From positions 1 through 64,000 of the forward strand of contig NZ_JAVIFX010000008.1 in NCBI RefSeq assembly GCF_031157255.1: DNA of 64,000 nt, written 5' to 3'. Source of the stretch: Bradyrhizobium sp. LHD-71 (GTDB taxonomy: Bacteria; Pseudomonadota; Alphaproteobacteria; Rhizobiales; Xanthobacteraceae). The notes under the pieces were generated by a model. The model was not told the DNA's origin and ran no database searches. It was given only the letters and a program-made list of their open reading frames with translations. Made by a program: the position numbers and the translations under genes. The stretch's first letter is position 1; every line of letters starts with the position of its first letter. Positions 16,946 to 26,436 of this stretch are shown in pieces.

Positions 16946-16974
16946 CCCCGGCTCGTGCCGGGGTTTTTCTTTTG
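16946..16974 (+). terminator. Rho-independent terminator
   Basis: CCCCGGC at 16946-16952 pairs with GCCGGGG at 16957-16963 around TCGT and is followed by TTTTTCTTTT. It lies 56 bases after the LLM monooxygenase stop. Confidence 0.92.
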
Positions 16975-17213
16975 CCCTCCTATCTGTGAGCGTTCCCGAG
17001 CCTGCGCGGAACTGCCGGGGGATCCGTCGCAATGCCTGTCTCTGATTCGGTTTGGGCCGACTCCGATACATGCGCGGTTCATGCGAAAATCGCGATGGAC
17101 GCCTTATCGTCGCCTTGAGCCTAAAAAAGCGCTGGAAATTGAGCGGCTTTGCGACCTTTAATGGCGCAACGGCGCCGAATCAATTTGGGCGCGCATATGT
17201 TGGGGACGACATC

Positions 17214-18200
17214 ATGGCGCAAACCCGTTCAGTGCGGACACCGTCGCTCGTGACGACGTCGGCGCAATCGTTTGCGGATGAAGACAATTCGTCACCGAAA
17301 AAAGGGCGGCTGAAAGCGCCGCGCGGCGGCATCGCGCGCCGTTTCATGAATGCGGTCCGCTGGGCCGAGCAGAGAAACCGAGCCCATGCGGTGCATGGCA
17401 ATCCGCCGGTCTACGACAGCCGGGCTTTTCCGTGGGTGGCGGAGCTCGAAAGCAACTGGACGGCGATCCGGGGCGAGCTTGCGCAACTGATGATGCGCCG
17501 CGATGCGCCGATCGGACACGGCGATCATACGTCGCCGACCCTCGGCGAGGATCGCGGCTGGACCACCTTTGTTCTTGCCAGCTATTTCCGGCGCGACGAG
17601 CGCAACATCGCACAGTGCCCGGAGACCTGGCGTCTGCTGCAGCGGGTGCCCGGTCTCGTCAGCGCGATGTTTTCAGTGCTCGAACCGGGCAAGCGGCTGC
17701 CGGCGCATCATGGCCCTTACAACGGCCTGTTGCGGCTGCATCTCGGGCTGATCGTGCCTGAGCCCCGCGAGGCTGTCGGTATCCGCATCGATGGCGAGGT
17801 GCATCACTGGGAGGAAGGTCGCACGCTGATCTTCGACGATACGTTCGAACACGAAGCGCGCAACGAAAGCAGGCACACCCGCGTGGTGCTGTTCATCGAC
17901 TTCGAAAGGCCGCTCAAGTTCACGGCACGCCACATTAACCGCCGGCTGTTGCGAAGCTACTTCTTCAGTCCGTTCGTGCGCGAAGGCGCTCAGGATCAGA
18001 GCCGCTGGGCGCGCCGCTTCTACCGGGCGGCGCAGGCGATCCGCGAGGAAGCGCGGGAATCTGCGCTCCAGATCGAAAATCTTGTCGAGGTGACAAGCCC
18101 GGCGCTGTCGGCGGACGCTCCGCCGGAGAACCTCACGCTCTCCGAAACGCTCGAGCGTGAGTGGCCTGCGAACAGGAAGCCGCCGTCGCCCTTGTCCTAG
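17214..18200 (+). CDS. Aspartyl/asparaginyl beta-hydroxylase-like dioxygenase
   Basis: A 328-residue protein with a C-terminal double-stranded beta-helix of the PF05118 type. LVSAMFSVLEPGKRLPAHHG contains the H that binds iron, RLHLGLIVPEP is the substrate strand, and LIFDDTFEHEARNESRHTRV carries the second His and an Arg for 2-oxoglutarate. Such proteins hydroxylate Asp/Asn side chains or, in related bacterial forms, lipid A acyl chains. A ~60-residue N-terminus (basic, low complexity) precedes it. I take the ATG at 17214 because residues before it are not family-like. It converges with flbD, the stops overlapping by four bases. Confidence 0.82.
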   Translation: MAQTRSVRTPSLVTTSAQSFADEDNSSPKKGRLKAPRGGIARRFMNAVRWAEQRNRAHAVHGNPPVYDSRAFPWVAELESNWTAIRGELAQLMMRRDAPIGHGDHTSPTLGEDRGWTTFVLASYFRRDERNIAQCPETWRLLQRVPGLVSAMFSVLEPGKRLPAHHGPYNGLLRLHLGLIVPEPREAVGIRIDGEVHHWEEGRTLIFDDTFEHEARNESRHTRVVLFIDFERPLKFTARHINRRLLRSYFFSPFVREGAQDQSRWARRFYRAAQAIREEARESALQIENLVEVTSPALSADAPPENLTLSETLEREWPANRKPPSPLS

Positions 18201-19567
18201 ACGGCGAAGCGGACATCCCCCTGGCCTGGCGGGGGGATCGGAATGCCGCCGCCGGAGTACTCATTCAGCTTGTTGCGCAACGTGCGGATCGAGATACCGA
18301 GAATGTTCGCGGCGTGCGTCCGGTTGCCGAGGCAGTGCTTGAGCGTCTCCAGGATCAGATCGCGCTCGACGTCGGCGACCGTACGGCCGACCAGCGCGCG
18401 CGTAACCTGCTCGGCGGCCATCGTCGCATGCGCCACGACCGTTGGCGTCTTCGCGGCGTCGAGCCGGTCGCCGTCCGGCGACAGGATTGCTTCGGCGCCG
18501 ATCTCGTCACCGCTTGCCATCAGCACGGCGCGGTGCACGGTGTTCTCCAGTTCGCGTACGTTGCCCTGCCAGCGATTGGCGGTGAGCACCCGTCGCGCCT
18601 CGGTCGACAGTGGTCGGATTGCCACGCCGTTTGCTTCCGCATACTTCTTGGCGAAATGCTGCGCGAGTTCGATGATATCCGCAGGCCGTTCGCGCAATGG
18701 CGGAATTTTCAAATTCACGACGTTGAGGCGGAACAGCAAGTCCTCGCGGAAGGTGCCTTCGCGCACGGCGTTGCTGAGATTGCGGTTGGAAGTGGCGAGA
18801 ATACGAATATCGACCGGAACCGGGCGGGTGCCGCCGACGCGATCGATCACGCGCTCCTGAATCGCGCGCAGCAGCTTCGACTGCAGACGCACGTCCATCT
18901 CGGAAATTTCGTCCAGCAACAGCGTGCCACCGTTCGCCTCCTCGAACTTGCCGACCCGTCGTGCGATCGCGCCGGTGAAGGCGCCCTTCTCATGACCGAA
19001 CAATTCGGACTCCAGAAGGTGCTCCGGGATCGCCGCGCAGTTGACCGAAATGAAGGGCCGCTTCGCCCGGTTCGATCGCGCGTGGACGTAACGCGCCAGC
19101 ACCTCCTTGCCGGTGCCCGACTCGCCGGTGATCATGACCGAAGCGTCCGAGCCGGCGATCTGTTGTGCAAGCTTGATCACTCTGGCCATCGCCTCGTCGC
19201 GGTAGATCAGTTCGCGCGCGTCGTTGGCGACGGCAGCCAGCACCGCCGCGATCAACTCGGGATCCGGTGGCAGCGGAATGTACTCCTTGGCGCCGGCGTG
19301 GATGGCGGCCACGGCTGCCCGTGCATCATTGGTGATGCCGCAGGCGACGATCGGCACGTGAATGTGCTCGGCCTCGAGCCGCAACACCAGATCACGGATA
19401 TCGAGACCCACATCGACAAGCAGCAGATCGGCGCCCTTGCCCGATCGCAGCACGCGCATGCCCTGTTCGCTGTCGGCGGCGTGCGTGACCGTCGCCCCGT
19501 TCTCCATGGCAATCTTGGTCGCTGCGGTGAGCTGGCCCTTCAGCGTACCGACGATGAGAAGCCGCAT
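18197..19567 (-). CDS. flbD: FlbD-type sigma-54-dependent flagellar regulator
   Basis: At 456 residues it has an N-terminal receiver-like domain (MRLLIVGTLKGQLTAATKIA, DLLLVDVGLD), a central AAA+ sigma-54 interaction domain (about 130-360) with Walker A GESGTGKEVLARYVH, the sigma-54-contacting loop LFGHEKGAFTGAIARRVGKF and GGTLLLDEISEMD, and a Fis-type HTH at the end (GNRTHAANILGISIRTLRNK). FlbD in Caulobacter activates class III/IV flagellar promoters from sigma-54. It is the last gene of the fliF-G-H-N-flbD run, matching Caulobacter order. The sigma-54 element found upstream of fliK is a natural target. Confidence 0.93.
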   Translation of the reverse strand: MRLLIVGTLKGQLTAATKIAMENGATVTHAADSEQGMRVLRSGKGADLLLVDVGLDIRDLVLRLEAEHIHVPIVACGITNDARAAVAAIHAGAKEYIPLPPDPELIAAVLAAVANDARELIYRDEAMARVIKLAQQIAGSDASVMITGESGTGKEVLARYVHARSNRAKRPFISVNCAAIPEHLLESELFGHEKGAFTGAIARRVGKFEEANGGTLLLDEISEMDVRLQSKLLRAIQERVIDRVGGTRPVPVDIRILATSNRNLSNAVREGTFREDLLFRLNVVNLKIPPLRERPADIIELAQHFAKKYAEANGVAIRPLSTEARRVLTANRWQGNVRELENTVHRAVLMASGDEIGAEAILSPDGDRLDAAKTPTVVAHATMAAEQVTRALVGRTVADVERDLILETLKHCLGNRTHAANILGISIRTLRNKLNEYSGGGIPIPPPGQGDVRFAV

Positions 19568-19615
19568 GTCTTGCTCCTGTTATTGATGCCCGCCTGCGCA
19601 TGCGCAACGGCGTGG

Positions 19616-19972
19616 TTATCCCCGTTCAGTCGAGTTGATGATTTCGGTCATGGTGACGCCGAGCTTGTCTTCGACGAGGACAACCTCGCCGCGCGCGACC
19701 AGGCGATCGTTGACGTAGATGTCGATCGCCTCGCCGACGCGACGGTCGAGCTCCAGCACGGTCCCGGGACCGAGCCGCAGCAGCTCACCCACGTCCATGC
19801 GCGAACGTCCGAGTACCGCTGAGACCTGCACCGGCACGTCGAACACTGCCTCGAGGTCGGCCGCGATACGGGGACCCTGCTCCTCAGGGCTATAGGCCTC
19901 GATGTCCTCGGGCGCGATCGCCGCGGCGTTATCGAGATTCGGAAGCGGTACCTGCGAGTCGGTGTCGCTCAT
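19616..19972 (-). CDS. fliN: Flagellar motor switch protein FliN
   Basis: A 118-residue protein. The C-terminal SpoA-like domain (about 40-112) has FDVPVQVSAVLGRSRMDVGE, LLRLGPGTVLELDRRVGEAI and VARGEVVLVEDKLGVTMTEI, which are the FliN signatures. The first ~35 residues are acidic and variable. FliN forms the cytoplasmic C-ring base with FliM and FliG and binds CheY-P and FliH. Its start overlaps the FliH stop by four bases, so it is translationally coupled. Confidence 0.95.
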   Translation of the reverse strand: MSDTDSQVPLPNLDNAAAIAPEDIEAYSPEEQGPRIAADLEAVFDVPVQVSAVLGRSRMDVGELLRLGPGTVLELDRRVGEAIDIYVNDRLVARGEVVLVEDKLGVTMTEIINSTERG

Positions 19973-20601
19973 GCTGCGGTCTCCTTGGCCTTGCGAGACG
20001 CCATGTAGCGGCCCACCAGTTCAGCAATCTTGGTTTCGGTGGTGTTGCGATCCGAGCTGATGCCGCCATCCGCCCATTCCAGCCGGCAATCGCCATTGGC
20101 GACATCGGGGTCGGACAGGATCACCAGGCGGCCTTCGAAGCCGCTCTGCTTCGCGAGCCCTTCGATGCGTATCCGTGCGTCGTCATAGAGCGCATCGTTG
20201 ATGCGGACGACGAGATGCGGCGTCGACACCAGCTGGCGCAGGCAATCGGTGACCAATGCTGTCAGCTCTGCAAGCGGCTCGCGGCTGGTCAGCTCGTTGC
20301 AGAGCTTTCGCGCGACGGCGACGGCGATATCCACCGCTTCGATCTCGATGCGCGCCTCGGCCGTCTGGAGCCGGGTGGCGATAGCGCCGAGGGTCCGGGC
20401 AATACTCTCTATCGCCGCCGCGTTGCGGCGCACGATCTCTGCCGCGGCGTCGGCCTGTCCCGCGGCATAGCCGGCGCGCGCGCCGCGTGCCTCGGCCTCC
20501 GCGAGTTTGCGGGCGAGCTCGGCTGCGTTTGCGTTATCGCCGCGTGCGGTGGAGGAGAAGTCCTGGTCGAACAGGAATTTCGCCGGTGCGCCCATCTTCA
20601 A
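19969..20601 (-). CDS. fliH: Flagellar assembly protein FliH
   Basis: A 210-residue Ala/Arg-rich helical protein between fliG and fliN. It has an N-terminal [20 protein letters not shown], a long coiled coil ([40 protein letters not shown]) and a C-terminal domain with [20 protein letters not shown] and [10 protein letters not shown]. FliH regulates the FliI export ATPase and binds FliN. The sequence is low in identity across the family, so the name rests on position, length and the C-terminal CRLEWADGG motif typical of FliH/FlbE-like proteins. Confidence 0.88.
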   Translation of the reverse strand: MKMGAPAKFLFDQDFSSTARGDNANAAELARKLAEAEARGARAGYAAGQADAAAEIVRRNAAAIESIARTLGAIATRLQTAEARIEIEAVDIAVAVARKLCNELTSREPLAELTALVTDCLRQLVSTPHLVVRINDALYDDARIRIEGLAKQSGFEGRLVILSDPDVANGDCRLEWADGGISSDRNTTETKIAELVGRYMASRKAKETAA

Positions 20602-21686
20602 TACACCAGCTCGTCGTCGGCGCGGTTCTTCGCCAGCATGATTTCACCCTTCGCGGCGAGGTCCTTGGCGAGATTCACCAGGAGCGCCTGCGCCTCGTCG
20701 ACATCGCGGAGCCGCACGGGTCCCATGGCCTGCATGTCGTCCAGCAGCATTTTGGCGGCGCGGCTCGACATGTTGCCGAGGAAGAAGGTACGGATATCCT
20801 CGTTGGCCCCCTTCAGTGCAGTGCCGAGCTTCTCCTTGTCGACATGGCGCATCAGCGTCTGGGCCGAAGCGGCATCCAGCTTGATGAGGTCGTCGAAGGT
20901 GAACATCAGTGCCTTGATGCGTTCGGCAGACTCGCGATTCTCCTCTTCCAGAGCGGTGATGAACCGGGTCTCCGTCTGGCGGTCGAAATTATTGAAGATT
21001 TCCGCCATGACTTCGTGCGCATCACGGCGGCGCGTCTGGGAAAGGTTCGACATGAATTCGAGCCGCAGGGTCTGCTCGACGCGCTCGATCACTTCCTTCT
21101 GAACCGCCTCCATCTTCAACATGCGGCCGACGACATCGAGGGCGAGCTCTTCGGGCAGAATGGCCAGCACGCGGGCGGCGTGCTCGGCCGTGAGCTTCGA
21201 AAGCACCACCGCTATCGTCTGCGGGTACTCGTTCTTCAGGTAGTTCGCGAGAACCTCTTCCTGCACGTTGGAGAGCTTCTCCCACATGTTGCGGCCAGCC
21301 GGCCCGCGGATCTCATCCATGATGCCGTTGACACGCTCTTTCGGCAGGTACTGCTGCAGTAATCGCTCGGTGGCGTCGAAGTTGCCCATCAGTGCGCCGG
21401 ATGCCGACATGCGCGAGACGAATTCGAGCAGCAGGTCTTCGACCACGTCCGCTTCGATGGTGCCGAGCGAGGACATGATAATCGACAGTTCGCGGATTTC
21501 GTCGTCGTCCAGCATCTGCCAGACTTTTGCGCCATATTGTTCGCCGAGCGCGAGCATCAAAATGGCCGCCCGCTTTGGGCCGCTGACCTTGGCCGTCTGC
21601 GGACGCGCCGCCTGGCGAGTGGCAAGGGTCGCGAGCGTGCCGGCGATGTCGCTTTGCGTGATCTGGGGCGTCGTCATGATTCTCAA
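20598..21686 (-). CDS. fliG: Flagellar motor switch protein FliG
   Basis: FliG of 362 residues. The N-terminal domain contains [20 protein letters not shown] (contact with FliF). The middle has RSEFERLLQ-type replacement [20 protein letters not shown], and the EHPQ-like loop [20 protein letters not shown]. The C-terminal torque helix region [20 protein letters not shown] and [20 protein letters not shown] carries the charged residues that face the stator. It is coupled to fliF (four-base stop/start overlap) and to fliH. Confidence 0.97.
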   Translation of the reverse strand: MRIMTTPQITQSDIAGTLATLATRQAARPQTAKVSGPKRAAILMLALGEQYGAKVWQMLDDDEIRELSIIMSSLGTIEADVVEDLLLEFVSRMSASGALMGNFDATERLLQQYLPKERVNGIMDEIRGPAGRNMWEKLSNVQEEVLANYLKNEYPQTIAVVLSKLTAEHAARVLAILPEELALDVVGRMLKMEAVQKEVIERVEQTLRLEFMSNLSQTRRRDAHEVMAEIFNNFDRQTETRFITALEEENRESAERIKALMFTFDDLIKLDAASAQTLMRHVDKEKLGTALKGANEDIRTFFLGNMSSRAAKMLLDDMQAMGPVRLRDVDEAQALLVNLAKDLAAKGEIMLAKNRADDELVY

Positions 21687-23299
21687 TGCGCCGCGGGCTC
21701 AGGCTCGGAGAGCCATTGCCGGATGATGGAAACGGTCTCGCTCGGGTTCTTGTCGGCGAGTTCGCCGACGCGGTGAACCGATTGTGCGTGCACCTGGCCC
21801 TGCACCTGGGCCACGTCGATCATGTTGGGGACAGTCGAGCCGGGCACCGCGACCGCCGTCCCGGTCGCGGGCGCTGCGGCTGGCAGCGCTGCGATCGCGG
21901 TCGCGACCAGAGATTCCGGCGACAGCACGCGCTTCACCAGCGGCCGCACGACCATCAAAAGGACGACCAGGCCGAGGAACGCCATGACGGCGAGCTCGAT
22001 CACGTACAGGATGTCGTCCTTCGTGAGCTGCAGCTTGCCAAGCCAGGTCGTCGGTTCGGCCGTCGGCAACTCCATCGGCGCATCGGCAAAGCGCAGGTTG
22101 ACCACCTCCACCTGATCGCCGCGCCTGCCGTCGAAGCCGATCGCCGAGCGGACCAGCGTCGTAATGCGATCGAGGTCGTCCTTTGACCGCGGTTGATAGG
22201 TGCTTTCACCCCTGTCATTCTTGCCATAGACGCCATCGACGAGGACGGCGACGGAAATGCGATTGACGCGGCCAGCTTCGATCACTTCCGTCTTGGTGGT
22301 GCGGGAAATCTCGTAGTTGACGATCTCCTCGCTTTTCTTGCTGACGTCTCTGGGCGCCTGCGTGGGCTGCTGTTGCTGCGCCCCGGGCAGCTCGTTGTTG
22401 ACCGTGACCTGGTTCTCGCGGTCATCCGTTCCCGTCGATTCCTCGCGCGACTGGCTCGATCGCACCACCCGGCTCTCGGGGTCGAAGCGGTCGGAGGTCT
22501 GGGTGATCCGATTGTAGTCGAAATCCGCCGAGAGCTGCACCCGGGCGCGCCCCGAGCCGACCACGGACGAGACAATCGCCTCGACCTGCTCGCGCAGCTT
22601 GCGCTCGAAAGCCGCGCGCCGCTCTTCACCCGTGACACCGTCGATCGTCGTGTCGGTGGCGCCGTTTGCGAGCAGGTTGCCGCGTTCGTCGACGATCGAG
22701 ATCCGCTGCGGCTTCAGGCCGTTGACGGCCGAGGCCGCCAGATGACGGATCGCCCGCACCTGCGCCGGCTCGAGCGTGCCGCGCACTCGCAGCACGATCG
22801 ACGCCGATGGCTCAGGAGTCTCGCGCGAGAACAGCGGTCGTTCCGGCAGCACGAGATGGACGCGGGCGAACTGGACGCGGTCGATGGCGCGGATGGTGCG
22901 GGCAAGCTCGCCTTCCAGCGCCCGCAGATGATTGATGTTCTGGACGAAGCTCGTGGCGCCAAGTGCGTCGGACTTGTCGAAGATCTCGTAACCGACACCG
23001 CCGCCCTTCGGCAGCCCGGCTTCGGCAAGCTGCATCCGCAAGCGCGTGACCTTCTCCTTCGGCACCATCAGCACGGCGCCGTCGTTACGCATCTCGAAGG
23101 GGATTCCCTGGCGCTCGAGATCCTTGATGATTGCCGAGGAGTCTTCGTAGGACAGTTCGGTGAACAGGGTGGTCAGCTGCGGCGTGGTGACGCGCATGAT
23201 GAGGAAGCCAAAGAAGCCGATCAGCGCGGCCGTCACGGCAACCATGGCCATCAGGCGGGCAGCGCCCAGACCTCGTAGAAATCCCAACAGCCCCTGCAA
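21683..23299 (-). CDS. fliF: Flagellar MS-ring protein FliF
   Basis: This inner-membrane protein builds the MS ring. It has a first membrane segment ([20 protein letters not shown]), YscJ/FliF ring domains with [20 protein letters not shown] and [20 protein letters not shown], a periplasmic region rich in charged residues, a second membrane segment ([19 protein letters not shown]) and a C-terminal FliG-binding tail ([11 protein letters not shown]). I chose the TTG at 23297-23299 ([16 protein letters not shown]) because it gives a normal 538-residue protein with AGGGG eight bases before. A longer reading to 23506 would run through the putative CtrA site. Confidence 0.92.
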   Translation of the reverse strand: MQGLLGFLRGLGAARLMAMVAVTAALIGFFGFLIMRVTTPQLTTLFTELSYEDSSAIIKDLERQGIPFEMRNDGAVLMVPKEKVTRLRMQLAEAGLPKGGGVGYEIFDKSDALGATSFVQNINHLRALEGELARTIRAIDRVQFARVHLVLPERPLFSRETPEPSASIVLRVRGTLEPAQVRAIRHLAASAVNGLKPQRISIVDERGNLLANGATDTTIDGVTGEERRAAFERKLREQVEAIVSSVVGSGRARVQLSADFDYNRITQTSDRFDPESRVVRSSQSREESTGTDDRENQVTVNNELPGAQQQQPTQAPRDVSKKSEEIVNYEISRTTKTEVIEAGRVNRISVAVLVDGVYGKNDRGESTYQPRSKDDLDRITTLVRSAIGFDGRRGDQVEVVNLRFADAPMELPTAEPTTWLGKLQLTKDDILYVIELAVMAFLGLVVLLMVVRPLVKRVLSPESLVATAIAALPAAAPATGTAVAVPGSTVPNMIDVAQVQGQVHAQSVHRVGELADKNPSETVSIIRQWLSEPEPAAH

Positions 23300-23366
23300 C
23301 GAACCAGCCCCTGAAGATTCGGCGTGCGCCAACTGGGCAAAATTTGCCCATGGGATGGTTTCGATA

Positions 23367-23385
23367 TGGTTAACAGATGGTAACG
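23367..23385 (-). promoter_or_regulatory. Candidate CtrA-like half-sites before fliF
   Basis: On the minus strand GTTACCAT and GTTAACCAT occur in tandem, eleven bases apart, about 70-85 bases before the fliF TTG. TTAACCAT is the classical CtrA half-site. The spacing is one base short of the standard TTAA-N7-TTAA box, so this is a candidate only. Confidence 0.4.
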
Positions 23386-23403
23386 GAGTTCCAGAAACGA
23401 CAA

Positions 23404-23427
23404 CGCCGGCTCGAGGGCGAGCCGGCG
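23404..23427. terminator. Strong hairpin between sciP and fliF
   Basis: CGCCGGCTCG at 23404-23413 pairs with CGAGCCGGCG at 23418-23427 around a four-base loop. It lies 29 bases after the sciP stop. The following T-run on the minus strand is weak (TTGTCGTTTC), so it may only attenuate or protect. Confidence 0.55.
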
Positions 23428-23456
23428 CGGGGCACAAAAACCGTGTTTGGTCGCGA

Positions 23457-23732
23457 TTACTGGCGATATTGCTGAATGCGGGTGGTGCGCAGTCCGGCGA
23501 GACCATGCTGGTCGATCGAGAACTGCCAGGACAGGAATTCGTCCACGGTCAGCGTATAGCGGCTGCAAGCCTCTTCGAGCGACAACAGTCCACCGCGAAC
23601 AGCGGCGACGACCTCGGCCTTTCGGCGAATCACCCACCGTTTGGTGCCGGGTGCCGGAAGGTCTGCAATCGTAAGCGGGCTTCCGTCCGGCCCGATGACG
23701 TACTTGACCCTCGGGCGATGAGGTTCTGTCAT
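23457..23732 (-). CDS. sciP: CtrA inhibitor SciP (DUF1153)
   Basis: A 91-residue protein that matches the DUF1153/SciP family in length and features: VKYVIGPDGSPLTIADLPAP near the start and RWVIRRKAEVVAAVRGGLLS, which opens the helix-turn-helix, followed by LEEACSRYTLTVDEFLSWQF. In Caulobacter SciP binds CtrA-dependent promoters and blocks CtrA from recruiting RNA polymerase, and it controls flagellar genes. Its position directly upstream of fliF in the flagellar cluster fits. A CtrA-like box lies 60 bases upstream of its ATG. Confidence 0.9.
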   Translation of the reverse strand: MTEPHRPRVKYVIGPDGSPLTIADLPAPGTKRWVIRRKAEVVAAVRGGLLSLEEACSRYTLTVDEFLSWQFSIDQHGLAGLRTTRIQQYRQ

Positions 23733-23792
23733 GGCGTACTCACAAAAACTCTACTGACTGAACACGTTGCCCGAAACTGTACGCTTGGCCGC

Positions 23793-23807
23793 TTAAAATT
23801 TGCCTAA
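23793..23807 (-). promoter_or_regulatory. Candidate CtrA box upstream of sciP
   Basis: TTAA-N7-CTAA on the plus strand (TTAG-N7-TTAA on the coding strand) differs by one base from the CtrA consensus TTAA-N7-TTAA. It is centred about 70 bases before the sciP ATG, as expected for a CtrA-controlled promoter. Confidence 0.4.
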
Positions 23808-23904
23808 GCTCAAGGTTGCAATACGATTCTCCTTGAAACGATGCGTTTACCGGTGCGCCGAGCTGTCGCGCACGCGCAAATCTTTATCAGAAGTTAATCG
23901 GAAA

Positions 23905-24603
23905 TCAGACGCTGCTGCCTTTGACGATGCGCTTGATCTGATCGACGGTGAAGGTCTGGGTGCCGATCGACAGCAACGGCGGGTTAGCAGTCAGATCGAC
24001 GGAATCGACAACGCCCTGCGAGTCCGTCTGGACGATGGTCGTCTGACCGGCGGCGTCCTTCGCGACGATGGAAAGCTTGTAGTCGCCGGCGGGCCACTGC
24101 ACGCCGTCATTGCCTCTGCCGTCCCAGACGAAGTCATGCTTGCCGGCATTGATGCTGAACGTTCCACTATAGACGGTCTGGCCGACTGAGTTGATGACGT
24201 TGACCGTGGCACTGACGTCCCTGGGTGCGGTCAGGCTCCAAGTTGCAAGCCCGTTGTCCAGCGCGCTGGTCGTTCCGTCGACGACGACTGTGGAGCCGAC
24301 GAAATTCAACGCCTGGGTCGCCTGCGTCGTCTTCTGCAGTTCGATCAGCGAAGCGAGCTGGTCATTCTGCTTGAGCTGCTGTTCGACCTGGGCGAATTGG
24401 ACGAGCTGTTGCGTGAATTGATTGGTATCCAGCGGGTCCAATGGATTCTGGTTCTGCAATTGGGTCGTCAGCAACGTCAGGAAGGTCTGGAAGTTGCTCG
24501 CCAGCGTCGCACCGTTGGTCGAGCTGGTGCCTGTGGAGGTCGACGGCTGCTTCTGCGACGGTGCGGAAACCGGGATCGTCGGCGAGCCTGCATTGACGGC
24601 CAT
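23905..24603 (-). CDS. flgD: Flagellar hook assembly scaffold FlgD
   Basis: A 232-residue FlgD with the N-terminal motif FQTFLTLLTTQLQNQNPLDP and LDTNQFTQQLVQFAQVEQQL, which binds the hook cap, and a C-terminal tudor/FnIII-like domain (DVSATVNVINSVGQTVYSGT, GKHDFVWDGRGNDGVQWPAG). It caps the growing hook and leaves before the filament. It is directly downstream of fliK (12 bases), so hook length control and hook capping are co-expressed. Confidence 0.96.
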   Translation of the reverse strand: MAVNAGSPTIPVSAPSQKQPSTSTGTSSTNGATLASNFQTFLTLLTTQLQNQNPLDPLDTNQFTQQLVQFAQVEQQLKQNDQLASLIELQKTTQATQALNFVGSTVVVDGTTSALDNGLATWSLTAPRDVSATVNVINSVGQTVYSGTFSINAGKHDFVWDGRGNDGVQWPAGDYKLSIVAKDAAGQTTIVQTDSQGVVDSVDLTANPPLLSIGTQTFTVDQIKRIVKGSSV

Positions 24604-24615
24604 CGTTCTTGCTCC

Positions 24616-26154
24616 TCAAACCCTGATATCGATGCCGCCGCGCGGGCCGGTCATCTGGCCGTAGCTGCGTCCGGCCGTCTCGGCCGGGATGGTTTCCTCG
24701 TCAGTCACGATCAGCCGATGGGCATGGCGTTGCGAGCCATGGTCGTCGTTGCGGCCGGACTGCTGCTGCTGATCGCGCAGGCTGAACTGCAGGCCGTTGT
24801 CGGACGTCTTCAGGCCGGCGTCCTGCAAGGCGCGTTCAAGGTGCTGCGCGTCACGGCGCAACAGATCCAGCGTCGCGGACTTCTCCACGATCAGGTGCGA
24901 CGTCACCTGCCCATGTCGATCCACATCGAGACGAACATCGATACGGCCGAGTTCCGGTGGATCGAGCCTGATCTCGAAGCGGCTGCGGCCGATCTGCACG
25001 TTAGCCGCGATCTCCACCGCGAGGCCGTTGATCGGTACCGCGACGGTGGCCGCCGGAGCGGCCGTAAGCTGCGTCGCCTGGACGGCAACGTTTGCCGCAT
25101 GGGACATGCCGAAGCCGGTGGGAAGCGACTGCTCCGAGGCTGTCGTGGGGGAATGGCCGGCCACGACCGAGGCTTCGTGCAGCGGGCGCCCCGCCGGACG
25201 CGGATCGGTCTCAGCAGTATCGTTTGAATTAGGTCGGAGTTGCGCGTTCTGCTCTGCGCGGCGATCCGGTGGCACGTCCGGCTTCGCAGATTTCGGCTCG
25301 GGTGCGACATCGTCCTGTTTCTGGACCGGCTGAATGTCAGGCTTCGACACCAGCTGCGCCTGCGGCATGTCCTCGGCCAATTCCGCCGCTTCAGCACTTT
25401 TGGCCGCCGCGGAAAGCTCGGTGGTGGCCTTCGCATTGAGTTGCGCGTCGGTCGCCGCCGTCTCAACGAGGGCTGACGTCTCCTCCGTGGTCGTGCTGTC
25501 CGGATCCGCGGCCGGAGCCGTCTCGTTCGCGGCAGGCGCGGCTTCGACGTCGCTGTCACCGCCGGCGTCGGTCGCGACAGGCTCGGGTTGCGCTTCGCCG
25601 GTATCCAGCGCGACACGAGCAAGCGCGTTGGCCGCGGTCTCCGCAGGTGCGGCGATCGTGGCCGGAGGGTTCGAAATGCCGGCGCCGTCGCTGCTTTCGA
25701 TGACGGAGGCGGGTGCGGCCGCTTCGCTCGCGAGCTGGATCTGGATTGGCACCGCCGCAACGAGGGTCGCGGGCGATGCCGGGGTCTCTTCGCCGTCAGT
25801 ATCGGCCGTGGCCTCGTCCGGCTGGGTCTCGACAGGGGCGGTCGTCTCGCCGGTTCCGGATGTCGCAGGCTTCTCGAGGTTTGTGCTAGCCCGTGCCGCC
25901 GGCTCGCTCTGCGATGAGCGCTCGGAATCGCTGTGCGCGCGGGACTGGCTACGGATGCCCGTCCGCGGACCATGCAGCGGGCCTGGATTGCCGGAATGCG
26001 CAGACCCCGGGCTCGCTTCGCCTTCTTTTGCGGCCAGGTTCGCATCGACCAGGCCGGAAAATCCGTCGCTGGAAGACTGCGCGCTTTGACCTGCTCTCGA
26101 TCGGGAGGCCGGGTTGGCGGGCTGCGAGCTGGTTTCGGCTACGACACTGGACAC
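24616..26154 (-). CDS. fliK: Flagellar hook-length control protein FliK
   Basis: A long, low-complexity protein (512 residues) that is Ala/Pro/Glu/Ser-rich for its first ~350 residues. The conserved C-terminal FliK domain is RFEIRLDPPELGRIDVRLDV followed by DRHGQVTSHLIVEKSATLDL and LQDAGLKTSDNGLQFSLRDQ. FliK measures hook length and switches export specificity. I chose the GTG at 26152-26154: GAGG lies six bases upstream, and a sigma-54 element at 26192-26208 places the transcription start just before it. The ATG-based reading to 26220 would overlap that promoter. Confidence 0.9.
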   Translation of the reverse strand: MSSVVAETSSQPANPASRSRAGQSAQSSSDGFSGLVDANLAAKEGEASPGSAHSGNPGPLHGPRTGIRSQSRAHSDSERSSQSEPAARASTNLEKPATSGTGETTAPVETQPDEATADTDGEETPASPATLVAAVPIQIQLASEAAAPASVIESSDGAGISNPPATIAAPAETAANALARVALDTGEAQPEPVATDAGGDSDVEAAPAANETAPAADPDSTTTEETSALVETAATDAQLNAKATTELSAAAKSAEAAELAEDMPQAQLVSKPDIQPVQKQDDVAPEPKSAKPDVPPDRRAEQNAQLRPNSNDTAETDPRPAGRPLHEASVVAGHSPTTASEQSLPTGFGMSHAANVAVQATQLTAAPAATVAVPINGLAVEIAANVQIGRSRFEIRLDPPELGRIDVRLDVDRHGQVTSHLIVEKSATLDLLRRDAQHLERALQDAGLKTSDNGLQFSLRDQQQQSGRNDDHGSQRHAHRLIVTDEETIPAETAGRSYGQMTGPRGGIDIRV

Positions 26155-26191
26155 GGCTAGCCTCGTACATCGGGGGATCCGCGTTCTAGGG

Positions 26192-26208
26192 AGCAAGGAG
26201 CGGGCCAG
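26192..26208 (-). promoter_or_regulatory. Sigma-54 (-24/-12) promoter of fliK-flgD
   Basis: On the coding strand CTGGCCCGCTCCTTGCT gives GG and GC with exactly ten bases between (GG at 26206-26205, GC at 26194-26193), matching TGGC-N8-TTGC. A start point near 26181 leaves a ~26-base leader with a good ribosome site before the GTG. FlbD, the sigma-54 activator, is encoded in the same cluster. Confidence 0.75.
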
Positions 26209-26436
26209 CACGCACCGCAAGAAATTTGTAATGAATTCAAATACTTATATTGGCTGACGCGGAACTTTCGCGGACCGCTCCGGGCACCGTTTTGCCTGGC
26301 AGGCAAGAATTGCCTCGTCAAACCATGCTCTCCGGGCTGGCGCCGTTCTCGGCGCGGCTATAAGTACGGGGCATGGTCGTATGGACGGCCTTCCATCCTC
26401 AAACGACTCAGTATTTGCGCGCAACCAACCGGACCC

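Noticed and set aside
15835-17082. 415-residue open frame on the minus strand
   Set aside because: Antisense to the LLM monooxygenase gene. It also runs through its terminator.
18161-19822. 553-residue open frame on the plus strand
   Set aside because: It runs antisense through flbD and fliN, is Arg/Asp/His/Gln-rich, and has no ribosome site or domain.
21683-23506. FliF start at 23506
   Set aside because: The extra 69 residues have no FliF character and would contain the promoter region; TTG at 23299 with AGGGG is better.
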